A stretch of 64,000 nt of DNA, from assembly GCA_905221605.1 (NCBI GenBank), contig CAJNDS010002487.1, positions 1 to 64,000 of the forward strand, written 5' to 3'. The notes under the pieces are model-generated. The model searched no databases. It was not told the DNA's origin and was given only the letters and a program-made list of their open reading frames with translations. Source of the stretch: Symbiodinium natans. Lineage: Eukaryota; Sar; Dinophyceae; Suessiales; Symbiodiniaceae. Both the position numbers and the translations under genes were made by a program. Position 1 is the stretch's first letter. Every line of letters begins with the position of its first letter. This document shows positions 28,950 through 37,570 of the stretch, piece by piece.

Positions 28950-31133
28950 TGATTGTCAAAAATCGGTCACATTATCCCTGATACTACAAGATCACCCCGG
29001 CTGAGGTATGGACCAGAAAGACTAACCTACATGCAGGTATACGGACCAGAAACCCTAAACCGTGCACCCTATTAATACGTATCTGGGCCGCCCTCAACCC
29101 TAAACCCTGCCAAGGTATAATGGAACGCATCCCTGAACCCTAAACACTGTTAGGGTACATGGACCCAAATCCCTGAACTAAACCCTAAACCCTAAACCCT
29201 AATTAAACCCTAAATCCTAAATCCCTGAACCCTAAACAAACCTAAACTCTGTCAAGGTACACGGGCCCGGAACCCGGCTGCTGTACATGGGCCCCAAACC
29301 CTACAAACCCTAAAGTACACAGACCCTGAGCTCACTAAACCCTAAACCCTAAACCCTAAACCCTAAACCCTAAACCCTAAACCCTAAACCCTAAACCCTA
29401 AACCCTAAACCCTAAACCCATTTGAGGGTTGGCCAGTGGAGTCAGAGGGCGGCCGCCTGCCATTGCCGAGCTCTGGCGCAGGAACCTCGGGGTCTCTCTT
29501 TCCATGTTTTTTTTTGGAGGGGGGGGGGGGGGGGGGGTTTAGGGTTCAGGGTTCAGGGTTTGGGGTTTAGGGTTTAGGGTTTAGGGTTTAGGGTTTAGGG
29601 CTTAGGGAGTATTAGGAATTAGGGTTTAGAGGGCGGTTTAGGGTTTAGGGTTTAGGGTTTAGGGCTTAGGGAGTATTAGGAATTAGGGTTTAGAGGGCGG
29701 TTTAGGGTTTAGGGTTTAGGGCTTAGGGAGTATTAGGAGTTAGGGTTTAGAGGGGGGTTTAGGGTTCAGGGCTTAGGGTTGAAAGGGTTTACAGGGTTGA
29801 GGGAGGAGAGATTGAGAGCCGTGGGATGTGGAGCTTTAGGCTGAAACTTGCCAGTAATGCAGCGGTTGTGCTTCCAGTAGGCCTGCTTTGTTCATGATGA
29901 TGAACCTGAATCCCTAACCTCCAACTCGCCTGGCTACCTGGCTTGCGTGGACTGTCAGCCATGCTAAGAGACACTTCCAAGGCTGGTTGCTGAGGTTTGC
30001 AGGCTCACAGCTCACAGTCGGCGCCACCCCTTCGTGATTTTGGTATGCAGTCTGCAATACCGGGGGCTGCTAAACAAAACGCAGTTTGGAGTCCAGATTG
30101 TCCTTATGGAGTCTGTCGCCTCAGGTCGACTGAAAGCCATAGACAGACACGAATCCACGATAGAAGTGGGCCTTTGCACTGAATACGTTCGAGTTGGGCT
30201 GGTTTCCTTGACAGGTACCACAGCAGGTTCCCTGAACGCCCAACCCAAAACCCCAGTTTAGGGTTCAGGGTTAGGGTTCAGGGTTCAGGGTTCAGGGTTC
30301 AGGGTTTAGGGTTTAGGGTTCAGGGTTCAGGGTTTAGGGTTTAGGGCTTAAGGAGGCAAGCCGAGACGCTAATCAGGGTGTTGAATGTCACAGTGTCAGG
30401 GCTGATGCGGGCCGAGGGCATGGCGGTGAGCCTCGGCCCCCACCCCACCCACCAACCCAAAGGGAAGGGATCCATATGGGGATGTGGGAAATTAGGGGTA
30501 CCTGATTGGTTTAGGGTTTAGGGTTTAGGGTTTAGGGTTTAGGGTTTAGGGTTTAGGGTTTAGGGTTTAGGGTTTAGGGTTTAGGGTTTAGGGGTTTAGG
30601 GGTTTAGGGGTTTAGGGGTTTAGGGTTTAGGGCTTAGGGTTTAGGGTTTAGGCGGATTCGAGGATTTACGATGTTAGGGGTGCCTGATTGAGGTCCTTGT
30701 GCTAAGGGAATCCTACCATTTGGGGGACTTTATGTAAACGCCCACATTGGGATGTTCCCCCTTAGCGAACAGTCCTGAATAGAGATTATAATAGGGGTAC
30801 TATAATCCCTATGAAGGACTGTTAGTATAAGGGGGAACGTCCCAAGATCCACATGTCAAATGGATCTTGGTGCGGTGTAAGAAGGGGGGGGGTGGTATTC
30901 CAATGAGGGTTCGAGCATTTTGGGGTGTGTCAGGGGGTAAGGAAAGGGTACCCCCAAACCCGAAACCCTAAACCCTAAACCCTAACCCCTAAACCCCTAA
31001 ACCCCTAAACCCTGAGCCCTCATTTTGGTGAGATGCCCAGGTAGAACCCTCAGCCCAGTGGCATCTCGGTGGCTGCAGCCCACTGCCCCGCCCTTCCCAA
31101 GCGACTGAGGGCGATGTTGGCGTCCTTCACAGC
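19470..31133 (-). CDS. PPR-repeat protein gene, about 21-22 micro-exons
   Basis: Minus-strand gene for a pentatricopeptide-repeat protein. PPR proteins bind RNA, usually in organelles, one base per 35-residue helical hairpin. Reading the exons listed separately from 31133 downward, 20 introns join in frame and restore about 13 motifs of the form PDxISFNAAISACEKxGQW followed by ALxLLxxM. The distance from each Trp to the next Phe position returns to 22-23 residues after most joins (20 at one). As placed, introns begin GC (11), GA (5) or GT (4) and all end AG. Nearly all contain TTTAGGG or CCCTAAA heptamers. Both termini are missing: no start codon or transit peptide was found above 31133, and exons become uncertain below 20936. 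Further PPR-like fragments at 33151-33215, 32.2-32.4 kb and about 20.2-20.4 kb may belong. The target RNA is unknown. Confidence 0.85.
20442..20562. repeat. Palindromic element B with a poly(G) loop
   Basis: Arms TTGGGATGTTC and CAGTCCTTAATAGGGAT are mirrored by ATCCCTATTAAGAACTG and GGGGGAACATCCCAA. The centre holds a run of 24 G. It lies in the intron below PPR exon 21. Confidence 0.85.
20700..20885 (+). repeat. CCCTATAAA variant array
   Basis: Units of CCCTATAAA, two bases longer than the usual heptamer, with a few CCCTATGAA. Confidence 0.85.
20936..20990 (-). CDS. PPR gene exon 21
   Basis: Encodes VGHWRAALGLLAGSSDAN. The start is fixed by phase with exon 20; the end is uncertain because the following exon is not securely placed. 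Confidence 0.75.
21549..21598 (-). CDS. PPR gene exon 20
   Basis: Encodes VKVDKISFSAAISACE plus two bases. GC donor; joins exon 21 as SACEKVGHW. Confidence 0.88.
21910..22180 (+). repeat. Minisatellite, unit about 60 bp
   Basis: Four to five units of GCCCGGCTGGAGCATCATGA followed by GCAGCTGGGAACAGG-type sequence and GGGGATGAAG. Lies in the PPR intron between exons 19 and 20. Confidence 0.85.
22435..22487 (-). CDS. PPR gene exon 19
   Basis: Encodes DQWRAALQIPAAMPLSQ. GC donor after CAG. The acceptor is AACCAG at the edge of a heptamer array. Confidence 0.85.
22492..22690 (+). repeat. Degenerate TTTAGGG array
   Basis: Heptamers mixed with TTTGGGG and TTTAGGGG octamers, in the intron between PPR exons 18 and 19. 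Confidence 0.85.
23051..23119 (-). CDS. PPR gene exon 18
   Basis: Encodes ARASMARLNEVCFNAATSAS and AK with split Gly codons at both ends. GC donor. Confidence 0.85.
23130..23282. repeat. Palindromic element E
   Basis: Starts near TTACTTAAGAACCC and ends GGGTCTTAAGCAAATAGTAA, with internal CCTTCCTGATAAGGGTAGTA copies and T and G runs. Related elements lie at 50259-50393 and 53876-54002. Sits in the intron between PPR exons 17 and 18. Confidence 0.65.
23486..23567 (-). CDS. PPR gene exon 17
   Basis: Encodes ADAIGFSAATSACEGGGQWK then SALQLLA. GT donor: the intron starts GTGGGTTTAGGG, so the splice site is fused to the heptamer run. Confidence 0.9.
23814..23926 (-). CDS. PPR gene exon 16
   Basis: Encodes LMPDDISFNAAISACAPSGQ then WQQARWLLVDM and AMAMVQ, a complete motif. 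GC donor after CAG. Confidence 0.92.
24006..24085. repeat. Palindromic element C
   Basis: AATTGGGGGTCACATACCCC with a mirrored GTATACGACCCC half. Same family as elements at about 21847, 51800 and 63932. Inside the intron between PPR exons 15 and 16. Confidence 0.55.
24119..24174 (-). CDS. PPR gene exon 15
   Basis: Encodes KAGQWRRAFQLLSSMPTV plus one base. GC donor chosen because it restores phase and the 23-residue spacing to exon 16. Confidence 0.85.
24380..24426 (-). CDS. PPR gene exon 14
   Basis: Encodes VTPDTISLSAAMSAC plus two bases. The GA donor (GAAGCC) and the first bases of exon 15 (GAAGG) share GAAG, so the exact border is ambiguous by a few bases. Confidence 0.85.
24494..24615 (+). 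repeat. Minisatellite of three 42-bp units carrying a heptamer
   Basis: Each unit is ATTTTAGAGGCTGAAAGGTA followed by TGGGGTTTAGGGTTGAAAGGC. Inside the intron between PPR exons 13 and 14. Confidence 0.85.
24659..24763 (-). CDS. PPR gene exon 13 (exactly one 35-residue motif)
   Basis: 105 nt, phase 0 at both ends. Contains NAAISACEKCGQWQVAAQLL. Acceptor CCCAG directly after a heptamer array; GT donor. Confidence 0.92.
25099..25183 (-). CDS. PPR gene exon 12
   Basis: Encodes ISFSIVVSACEKGGEWRMAL then EVLEAMGR. GA donor (GAGGAGG). The preceding intron (25184-26176) holds the longest heptamer array in the window. Confidence 0.9.
25426..25671 (+). repeat. Longest TTTAGGG array of the window
   Basis: About 33 heptamers, nearly perfect, inside the intron between PPR exons 11 and 12. 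Confidence 0.95.
26177..26235 (-). CDS. PPR gene exon 11
   Basis: Encodes AGRWRAALHLLWAADALPD. GC donor; the joined codon GGG gives PDGISF. Confidence 0.85.
26482..26544 (-). CDS. PPR gene exon 10
   Basis: Encodes VEASIRKDAISVSATMNACA and K, phase 0 at both ends. GC donor preferred over a GT 17 nt further on, because it restores the CAKAGRW turn. Confidence 0.8.
26725..26803 (-). CDS. PPR gene exon 9
   Basis: Encodes ISFSTAIDACERAGQWELAL then QLWADL. GT donor (GTGCGC). Confidence 0.9.
26825..26900 (+). repeat. TTTAGGG array
   Basis: Ten near-perfect heptamers just upstream (on the minus strand) of the acceptor of PPR exon 9. Confidence 0.9.
26962..27093. repeat. Palindromic element F
   Basis: GGTTGCCCAGTAACCTAGG, AGGGTGCCC and TTTTT against AAAAA, AGGGCACTACTGGGCATCCT. 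A relative at 58226-58337 lies in a PARP intron. This copy is in the intron between PPR exons 8 and 9. Confidence 0.7.
27103..27173 (-). CDS. PPR gene exon 8
   Basis: Encodes VAGQWQLAVELLSRMPAARL then RSD. GA donor; the split codon GA+G yields Glu in DEISF. Confidence 0.85.
27402..27450 (-). CDS. PPR gene exon 7
   Basis: Encodes TGPDEISYNSTISVCK. GT donor. Joined to exon 8 it completes a canonical motif across the intron. Confidence 0.85.
27714..27770 (-). CDS. PPR gene exon 6
   Basis: Encodes RGGLWQAALQLLANMAVS. GC donor after TCAAG. Confidence 0.85.
27947..27984 (-). CDS. PPR gene exon 5
   Basis: Encodes DAISYNSTISAF plus two bases. GA donor; joins exon 6 to give the SAFERGGLW helix turn. 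Confidence 0.8.
28321..28362 (-). CDS. PPR gene exon 4
   Basis: Encodes VSLSSSMEPARVDK, phase 0 at both ends. The intron begins GACTCC (GA donor). Confidence 0.65.
28396..28510 (+). repeat. TTTAGGG array
   Basis: About 15 heptamers with one TTGATTG interruption, in the intron between PPR exons 3 and 4. Confidence 0.9.
29333..29418 (-). repeat. CCCTAAA array
   Basis: About 12 perfect heptamers beside PPR exon 3, inverted relative to the array at 28396 in the same intron. Confidence 0.9.
29451..29472 (-). CDS. PPR gene exon 3 (22-nt micro-exon)
   Basis: Only 22 nt, encoding ARQWQAA after completing a Lys codon with exon 2. Flanked by CCAG and a GC donor. It supplies the Trp-centred helix that exons 2 and 4 lack. 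Confidence 0.6.
29580..29765 (+). repeat. Higher-order repeat built from heptamers
   Basis: Three copies of a unit of about 65 bp: several TTTAGGG, GCTTAGGGAGTATTAGGA, ATTAGGG, TTTAGAGGGCGG. The second-level unit arose by duplication of a heptamer block with its flank. Confidence 0.8.
30348..30431 (-). CDS. PPR gene exon 2
   Basis: Encodes LTAMPSARISPDTVTFNTLI then SVSACLL. Ends CTTAA, and the intron begins GCCCTAAACCC, so the heptamer run starts at the splice site. Confidence 0.75.
30508..30650 (+). repeat. TTTAGGG array
   Basis: About 12 perfect heptamers, then TTTAGGGG octamers, in the intron between PPR exons 1 and 2. Confidence 0.9.
30751..30843. repeat. Palindromic element B, copy in a PPR intron
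   Basis: TTGGGATGTTCCCCCTTA and CAGTCCTGAATAGAGATTAT, mirrored by ATAATCCCTATGAAGGACTG and AAGGGGGAACGTCCCAA. Arms are near-perfect complements over about 45 bp. Confidence 0.88.
31063..31133 (-). CDS. PPR gene exon 1 (first resolved)
   Basis: Encodes AVKDANIALSRLGRAGQW and AAATE, the second half of a motif. Acceptor CTGCAG; donor after GAGAT is GC. Joins exon 2 as AT+G. Confidence 0.6.
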
Positions 31134-33150
31134 CTGCAGTAAATCCTAAAGCCTAAAGCTGAAACCCTAAACCCCAACCCTAGACCCGAAACCCCCAAAG
31201 CCGAAACAAACCGAAGCCCTAAGCCCTAAATAAACCCTAAACCCAAAGCTCGACACCCCACATCCTAAGCCCTAAGCCCGACAAGGCTAGAGTACCTGAG
31301 GTTGAGCATGTGGGTCGGGATGTCGACCTCCTCTAAACCCTAAACCCTGAAAACCCTGTAACCCCAGGAAGCCCTATAAGCCCTAAAAAGGCCTCCATAA
31401 AACCCTACACTATGAACCGTTAAGTCTACTCTGGAGTTCTTGCCACGCAACTGGGGCGTCGGGGTAAGAATGAGGCTTTGGGCGTTCAGGAGCTCCAGGG
31501 CCTTCTTATGGGGTTTAGGAGGGTATATATGTCCTCAGGGTGTAGGGTTGAGGTTTTCTGTTTAGAGACGGGTGTAAAGACTGCAGGGTTCAGAGAGTCC
31601 GGGTCTGCAGGTTCTGGATAAACTTATGGACCCTAGATCCCACCAAACCCCCCAGACCCTGAACCCTAGATCCCACCAAATGCCCGAGACCCCACATCCT
31701 GTTTCCAAAAGCGACAACTGACTGTCAACATCTGGAGCAACCTTTACAAGCTCAAAGCTGCTGCAACCCCCAAGGCAGCTGGCTGATCTTCATGCAGAAC
31801 GGGGCGGTTTCGGGTTGAGGGTTCCGGTCTTAAAGTACTGAAGCCAAATTCTTGCCTCAAAGACAGGGCCCAATTGTGTATTCCCGCGGGTTGAGGGTCT
31901 GAGGCGCCTTCGCATCTGCCAAGAGGTCGCGCGCACTTCTTGAGTTGGCACCTGTACCCCAAAGCTTTGTGCAGGGACTGAAGATCTTCCAGGCATTCGC
32001 AGGGGTTTGGGCTTCTAGGGGCAAAGCTCCTTCTGGGATGAGCTGCTCTGAGAGGAGGAACGCCCCGACACAAAGTAAGGACCCAAACGATTCACTCGTC
32101 CACATTTGGGGCCCGGTTTTCAACACAGGACCTGGACTGGGCTACTAAACGGCGCTCAACCGTGCGTTGCCTTTGGGCTCAGGGTAGCTACGACGGCTGA
32201 GCCTTCACAACAACCTTGCAGCCTTTTTCCACAAAAAGACCTCCCAACAACGCCATCTGCAAGAGCCCCAGAAGGCGGACGACCCCCATGGCCTCCTTTT
32301 GCCGCTCCGCCTTCGCCAGCTGGTGCCGACTCCATCAGCTCCATGACCCTAAACCCTAAACCCTAAACCCTAAACCCTATACCCTAAACCCTAAGCGGCG
32401 TTCACCTCCCCTTCGAACTTCGAGGCGCTGATGGCTGCGGGTGCAAGAGGGCATCGCTCAAGGGCTCTGCTGCCTACATGTGTGCATGTGTGTATGGGAG
32501 AAGTAAGTTCTATTCATGTATCTTGGCTGCACTTAGGAGGGTAGCAAAAAATCAAACTTTTAGCTGCCTTATTCAGAAACCCAATAAACCCAAAAAGGCT
32601 AAAGATGTACAAGTTACAGTGAAGCACCACAAAGGTATCCTATCTCTGGGCATATGTGCACACAACCCCAAAACTCTCTGCATTCCTTACAGTCTACCTG
32701 CAACGCTTCCGAGGGCGCACAGTCCCGTTCCTGGCCCCTTTAAGGTCCACGAAGGGGGTTTGGGGGGAAGGGAGGTTGTGGGTTATCCCGACGCTGGAAT
32801 TAAGGCATCTATCCCAAGACCCGGCAACCTGCATGCAATTAGGAAGGCAGCTGCAGTGCAAAACGGCCATAGGGGTCAAAGGCTTACAGCCACGAAGGTA
32901 CGGACGGGCTCCAGGACTTGAGATACAAATGCAAGTAACCTGAAAGCATTTTAACGAGAAAAAGAACGTGTGTTGCAGGGTTTCAATGTCTCTTCTTGCG
33001 GCGAGGCTTGGAAGCCTCCCCCGCCCTCATGAGAAGGACTGCTTGCAGTTCCCTAAACCCTACATCCCCAACCCCCAACCCCCAAACCCCAAACCCCAAA
33101 CCCCAAACCCTAAACCCCTCTGTCTACTTTTGGGTCTTCAAGTGCCCTGC
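31134..33150. other. Region above the resolved PPR exons
   Basis: Heptamer remnants and short arrays (32347-32393). Minus-strand fragments at 32230-32340 (KAERQKEAMG) and 32395-32450 (AAISAS) look PPR-like but do not join in phase. A 147-codon plus-strand open frame at 32478-32921 has no recognisable domain and I regard it as chance. Confidence 0.45.
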
Positions 33151-33215
33151 CTGTCCGGTAGTGCGGCTTCGGCATCAGCCAGGGCACCATAGCCAAGCTG
33201 TAGAGATGGCCACCT
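33151..33215 (-). CDS. Candidate exon, PPR-like linker
   Basis: Encodes RWPSLQLGYGALADAEAALP and D. Acceptor AAAAG, GC donor. The Trp and the ALPD ending resemble the PPR exons below it, but no in-phase partner was found. Confidence 0.4.
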
Positions 33216-33469
33216 CTTTTGTTTTGGGGGAGGTTAAGCTACAGGGTTTAGGGTTTTTCGGGGTTTAGGGTTTTAGATTTGCTATTATTATTATTCTTTT
33301 TCTTAAAGGGGTTCTTCAAGGTTTATAGGCTTTAGGGTTTGGAGTTTGGGGCTTGGGGGTTTGGGGATAGGGGTTTTGGGCTCTAGGTTTTCCGAACCTC
33401 CACCAGAGTACCAACCCTTTAAAGCCCAAAGCCTAAACTTGTAAGAATCTCTCCTGCAGACCTTGGGAC

Positions 33470-34745
33470 ATATCCAGGAATTATTTTTGTCATTTATTTG
33501 TCATTTTGTTGTCACTTGCTGCTGTCATTTTGATGCCATTTTTGTGTCATGTTTGTGTCATTTGTTTGTCATGTGTCAGTAGTATTCTAGTATTATTATT
33601 GTAAGCGCGCCCAGGCAAAGCCCTCAGAAAGGGTTCATATGGGCCTTCCAAAGCCCTCATGATTGCGGTCCCAAATGCGGCCCAGTTAAGGGACCCACAA
33701 AACATGGGCCCAAACTGGCTGACGACAGGCATCCTGGGGCCTTCAAGGGTCTCAGACACGGCCCACATGGGCCCCCAGAACCGACACTGCTGAGCCCTTG
33801 TCCCTCTTCGCATGCGCGCCGCGACGACGACGATGATGAGGACGACGTACATTAGAATTGGAGCAAATGATTGAACAATGCCAGAAGAATGACAGACCAA
33901 ATGGCAAAGGGGTCGCCAAATGACAAAAAAATGACAGAGGGGTCGGGACATGACAGCAGAATGACTCCAAAATGACAGAAAAATGACTCCACAAATGACA
34001 GAAAAATGACAAACAAATGACTCCAAAATGACAAAAAAATGACTTCCCCCTGGGACGGGCGAGGGGACGGTGGGGAGGGCGGAAATTGAAGGAGGCCTCG
34101 AGCGGTTGTCGTTTTGGAGTCATTTTTCTGTCATTTTGGAGTCATTTTTCTATCATTTTGGAGTCATTTTTCTGTCATCTTGGAGTCATTTTTCTGTCAT
34201 TTTGGAGTCATTTTTCTGTCATTTTGGAGTTGTTTTTTCTGTCATTTTGGAGTCATTTTTCTGTCATGTCCTGATCTGTCATTTTTTGTCATATGGCCCT
34301 CCACCGCCCCCCCACCCCCCTTCCCCCCCTTCCCCACACGTTGCCATCCCCCAGATCCCCCCAGACTTCCTTCCTTGCTTACGTAAGGCTTACGCCTTTG
34401 TTGCAAGTTATCGTTTTATTCATTTTCTGCAAATTACGACGCAGAAAGTGGTGACTCGTGCCACGCTTACTTAATCTCACAGGATACCACATAAGTGGCC
34501 ATCTTTGGCACTTATACCTCCTCCTACCACCACCACCACCACCACCACCACCACCACCACCACCACCACCACCACCACCACCACCACCACCACCACCACC
34601 ACCACCGACAACACAATGACAAGAAAATGACAACGCAAGAATGATTCATGCAGAAAACGACATAGAAACGACAACAAAATGACAACAGCAGAATGACTCC
34701 AGAATGACTCCGAAATGACTGAAAAATGACAAAATATTTTTTTAT
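33470..34745. repeat. Large palindromic GTCATTTT satellite element
   Basis: Units of TCATTTTTCTGTCATTTTGG run on the plus strand at 34110-34290 and are inverted at 33880-34050. An outer pair (33478-33570 plus, 34610-34740 inverted) encloses them. The centre carries unique GC-rich sequence and a CCA trinucleotide run lies on the right. The many hydrophobic open frames here are repeat artefacts. Confidence 0.75.
34530..34605 (+). repeat. ACC trinucleotide microsatellite
   Basis: About 25 perfect units within the palindromic element. Confidence 0.95.
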
Positions 34746-35912
34746 GATTTCCAAGACCTACAGGGCCAAGATTCTTACAAGCCTAAACTAAGCCCTAAAC
34801 CCTAAACCCCTAAGCCTCTAAATCCCTAAACCCCTAAACGCTGGCAGCATCTCCAGTCTTACCTTCCTGCCCACCCCCGTGCGGGGCAGTTGCAGTCAAA
34901 GCAGCCTCGCAAACTCGATTTCCCCGAATTGGGATATCCCTCAACATACACCAAGATGCTACAATCGATTCCTTGGATTCGAAGCTTCCCTAACCCCCGA
35001 CTAGCCCTGAGACCTGTATCGAAAAAGCCGCACCACTTCAGGGTTAAGGATTTAGGGCTAGGGTTTAGGGTTTAGGATTTAGGGTTTAGGGTCTAGGGTG
35101 AATGAAAACAACCAACTGCGAGCAGCCGGCAACTCATCTTGCTGAGGCCGGGGAAGCGCGTCCTCACCTGGTGCTTGGAACGGCGTCCAGGCTTCTTGAG
35201 GGTTTAGGGCTTAAGGGTTTAGGTTTAGGGTTTGGGGTTTAGCCCTACATACGAGTACCCTAATGAACCTCTAATCAGTCTTGGGGAGTTCTCTTCAGAG
35301 GGCCATCAAGCTGAAGAGTCGTCAGTAGAGACCACGACAATGCAATGTGAAGAGCATGTTGTCATTCACTAAGTCTGTGCTCTGTGGATCTCTGTGGGCA
35401 CGCAGCACAGGAGCTCCGCAGGTCTGAACTTCAGATCTCAAGCTGGTCTGGGGCTTGCGGTTCGTGGGGTTTAGGATTCCAGGGCTCAGTACTAGTTACG
35501 AGTCACAACCCCCAACTTGCTGCACTACAAACTCTGCCTTGGCAACCCCAAAACATGCAGTTTTGTAGGCCTTACCGAACCCTAGAAGTGGGTTTAGGGT
35601 TTCGGGATGCTTAGGGTTCGGGGTTTAGCGTCTATAGGGTTTAGGGTTGGGTTTAGGGTTTAGGGTTTAGGGTTTAGGGTTTAGGGTTTAGGGTTGAGGG
35701 TTTAGGGTTTAGGGGTCTTATACCAATAGAGACAGCAGCTTGACATCTCAGGGTACAAAGAAGGCCTGCCGACCAGAAACAACTGGCACTCGCTCTAGCC
35801 CCCTGGTAGGGCGGAAGCCTGCTGGTAGCGGCCGCCAAACCAAAAGAAGAACCTGAGCCCATGGCAAGGGTTCTTATTCCTAGCATCGCCAACGAGGCAC
35901 CCCATGCATTCA

Positions 35913-35990
35913 CCCCTAAACCCTAAACCCTAAACCCTAAACCCTAAACCCTAAACCCTAAACCCTAAACCCTAAACCCTAAACCCTAAA
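35913..35990 (-). repeat. CCCTAAA array
   Basis: About 11 perfect heptamers. Confidence 0.9.
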
Positions 35991-37493
35991 GGCCCGAGCC
36001 CTATATTTGAACTCAACAGAGCTTAGCCTTCATCTGCCTACTTCTCAGCATCTGCCGGGGCTGCCTTTTTTTTTTTGCAGAAAGCTCACCGTCATGGGCA
36101 CTATGGTGCTTGCAGCCTCAAGCCCGAAGCGTGAACCTAGCGCCCTGGACCCAAACCCGAAGAGCCTGGTTCACAGCACGACAATGCAGCAAAACCCCAG
36201 CCCTCAAGCCACATAATACTTATAGCAGTAGCAGTATGAAAATGCTACGGGGTAGGCCGACCCTCCGAAACCCTAAACTCTAAACCCTGTACTCGTGGAA
36301 GGTGCAAGAGGAATTCTGTTCCCCAGGCAAATCAAATCCGAAGCCGATTTCAACCCTAAACCCCAAACAGTGCAGCTGCGGCGCATGACCCGCCAGTAGG
36401 TCAGGAGCACCGGAAGCGTCCTTGCGAAAACGTCAGCTCACGCAGGCCGCCCGTGGAATCTGGGCTCGTCAAACCCTAAACCCTAAACCCTAAACCCAAA
36501 ACCAAACCCTAAACCCTAAACCCTAAACCCTAAACCCTATTGAAAAACCCTTCTGCAACATTCGGCAACCCGAGCACAAGAAGCAACCTGCAAGGAGGCC
36601 CTGCAGCGAATCTTTCATAGATCAAAACCCTGACAGCCGTGTGAAATTTGAAAGGCTTACAACTAAGCCCTGTATGTAAAGTGATTTGTCAATTTGCTTA
36701 CATATGTATATATTATATAAGAGCCTGTAGTCTGCATATGAGAGAGAGAGAGGGGGATTACGCAAAGACACGAGCAAGCACTTATGCCTTCAGATGCTGC
36801 AAGGGCGCATTCTACCATAAGATATCTGCTCAAAGCACATGTGTGTGAGAGCGCAAATTGCAAGCACCGTCCTTGATGTTAGACATGTTCGCTTGCGAAA
36901 AGGCATACCGCACGCACCGTTCGCCTAATGTTCTCCAGGTTTTCTCGTGCGAAACAACACATCGCAACCACCAACAAAAACAGGAGATTAAAGCAAAAGC
37001 AAGCAGTGCTCCTTTAAGGGTGGTCTACGTTGCGCAAACTGCTTGACAACATTGTTTACCAGAGCCACCCATTTATCTCAATCCTCTCTCACCGCTGGCA
37101 TGAGCATGAAGGGCTTTGTTGCCAAAATGTATTACGGTCAGCACAGCTGATCTGAACTGGCCAGAAACAAGCACATATGAACAGCTGCGCTCCGTTGTGA
37201 CCAGGCGAACAGCTCGACTTGGCTCTTAATGCGAATTCGCCGCGGATTGCGAGGGTGTTCGTCATGTGCTGAAAGCGCAGACGGCGTGTAAGCAATCAAG
37301 CCGGATTGATGACCTGTCGATAGATTTCCATGTGCAGAGATAGCCTGCAGGAAGCCATCGAGCCTCCCGAAACCCCCGAAGCCTAAAGAACCCTAAGCCT
37401 GCCCTTGCAACAACGTCCTCAACACAGCCAGGGCGAGGAGGGCCAACCCCACCAGGAGCAGGCCTGGCTTCATCAGGTTCTCGTGTTTACAAC

Positions 37494-37570
37494 CGGTTTA
37501 GGGTTTAGGGTTTAGGGTTTAGGGTTTAGGGTTTAGGGTTTAGGGTTTAGGGTTTAGGGTTTAGGGTTTA
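37494..37570 (+). repeat. TTTAGGG array
   Basis: About 11 perfect heptamers. Confidence 0.9.

Noticed and set aside
32478-32921. A 147-codon plus-strand protein
   Set aside because: No domain, no biased codon use, no splice context, and the region otherwise reads on the minus strand.
34379-34754. Poly-Gly, poly-Val and poly-Trp open frames
   Set aside because: All three are frames of the ACC/GGT trinucleotide run.
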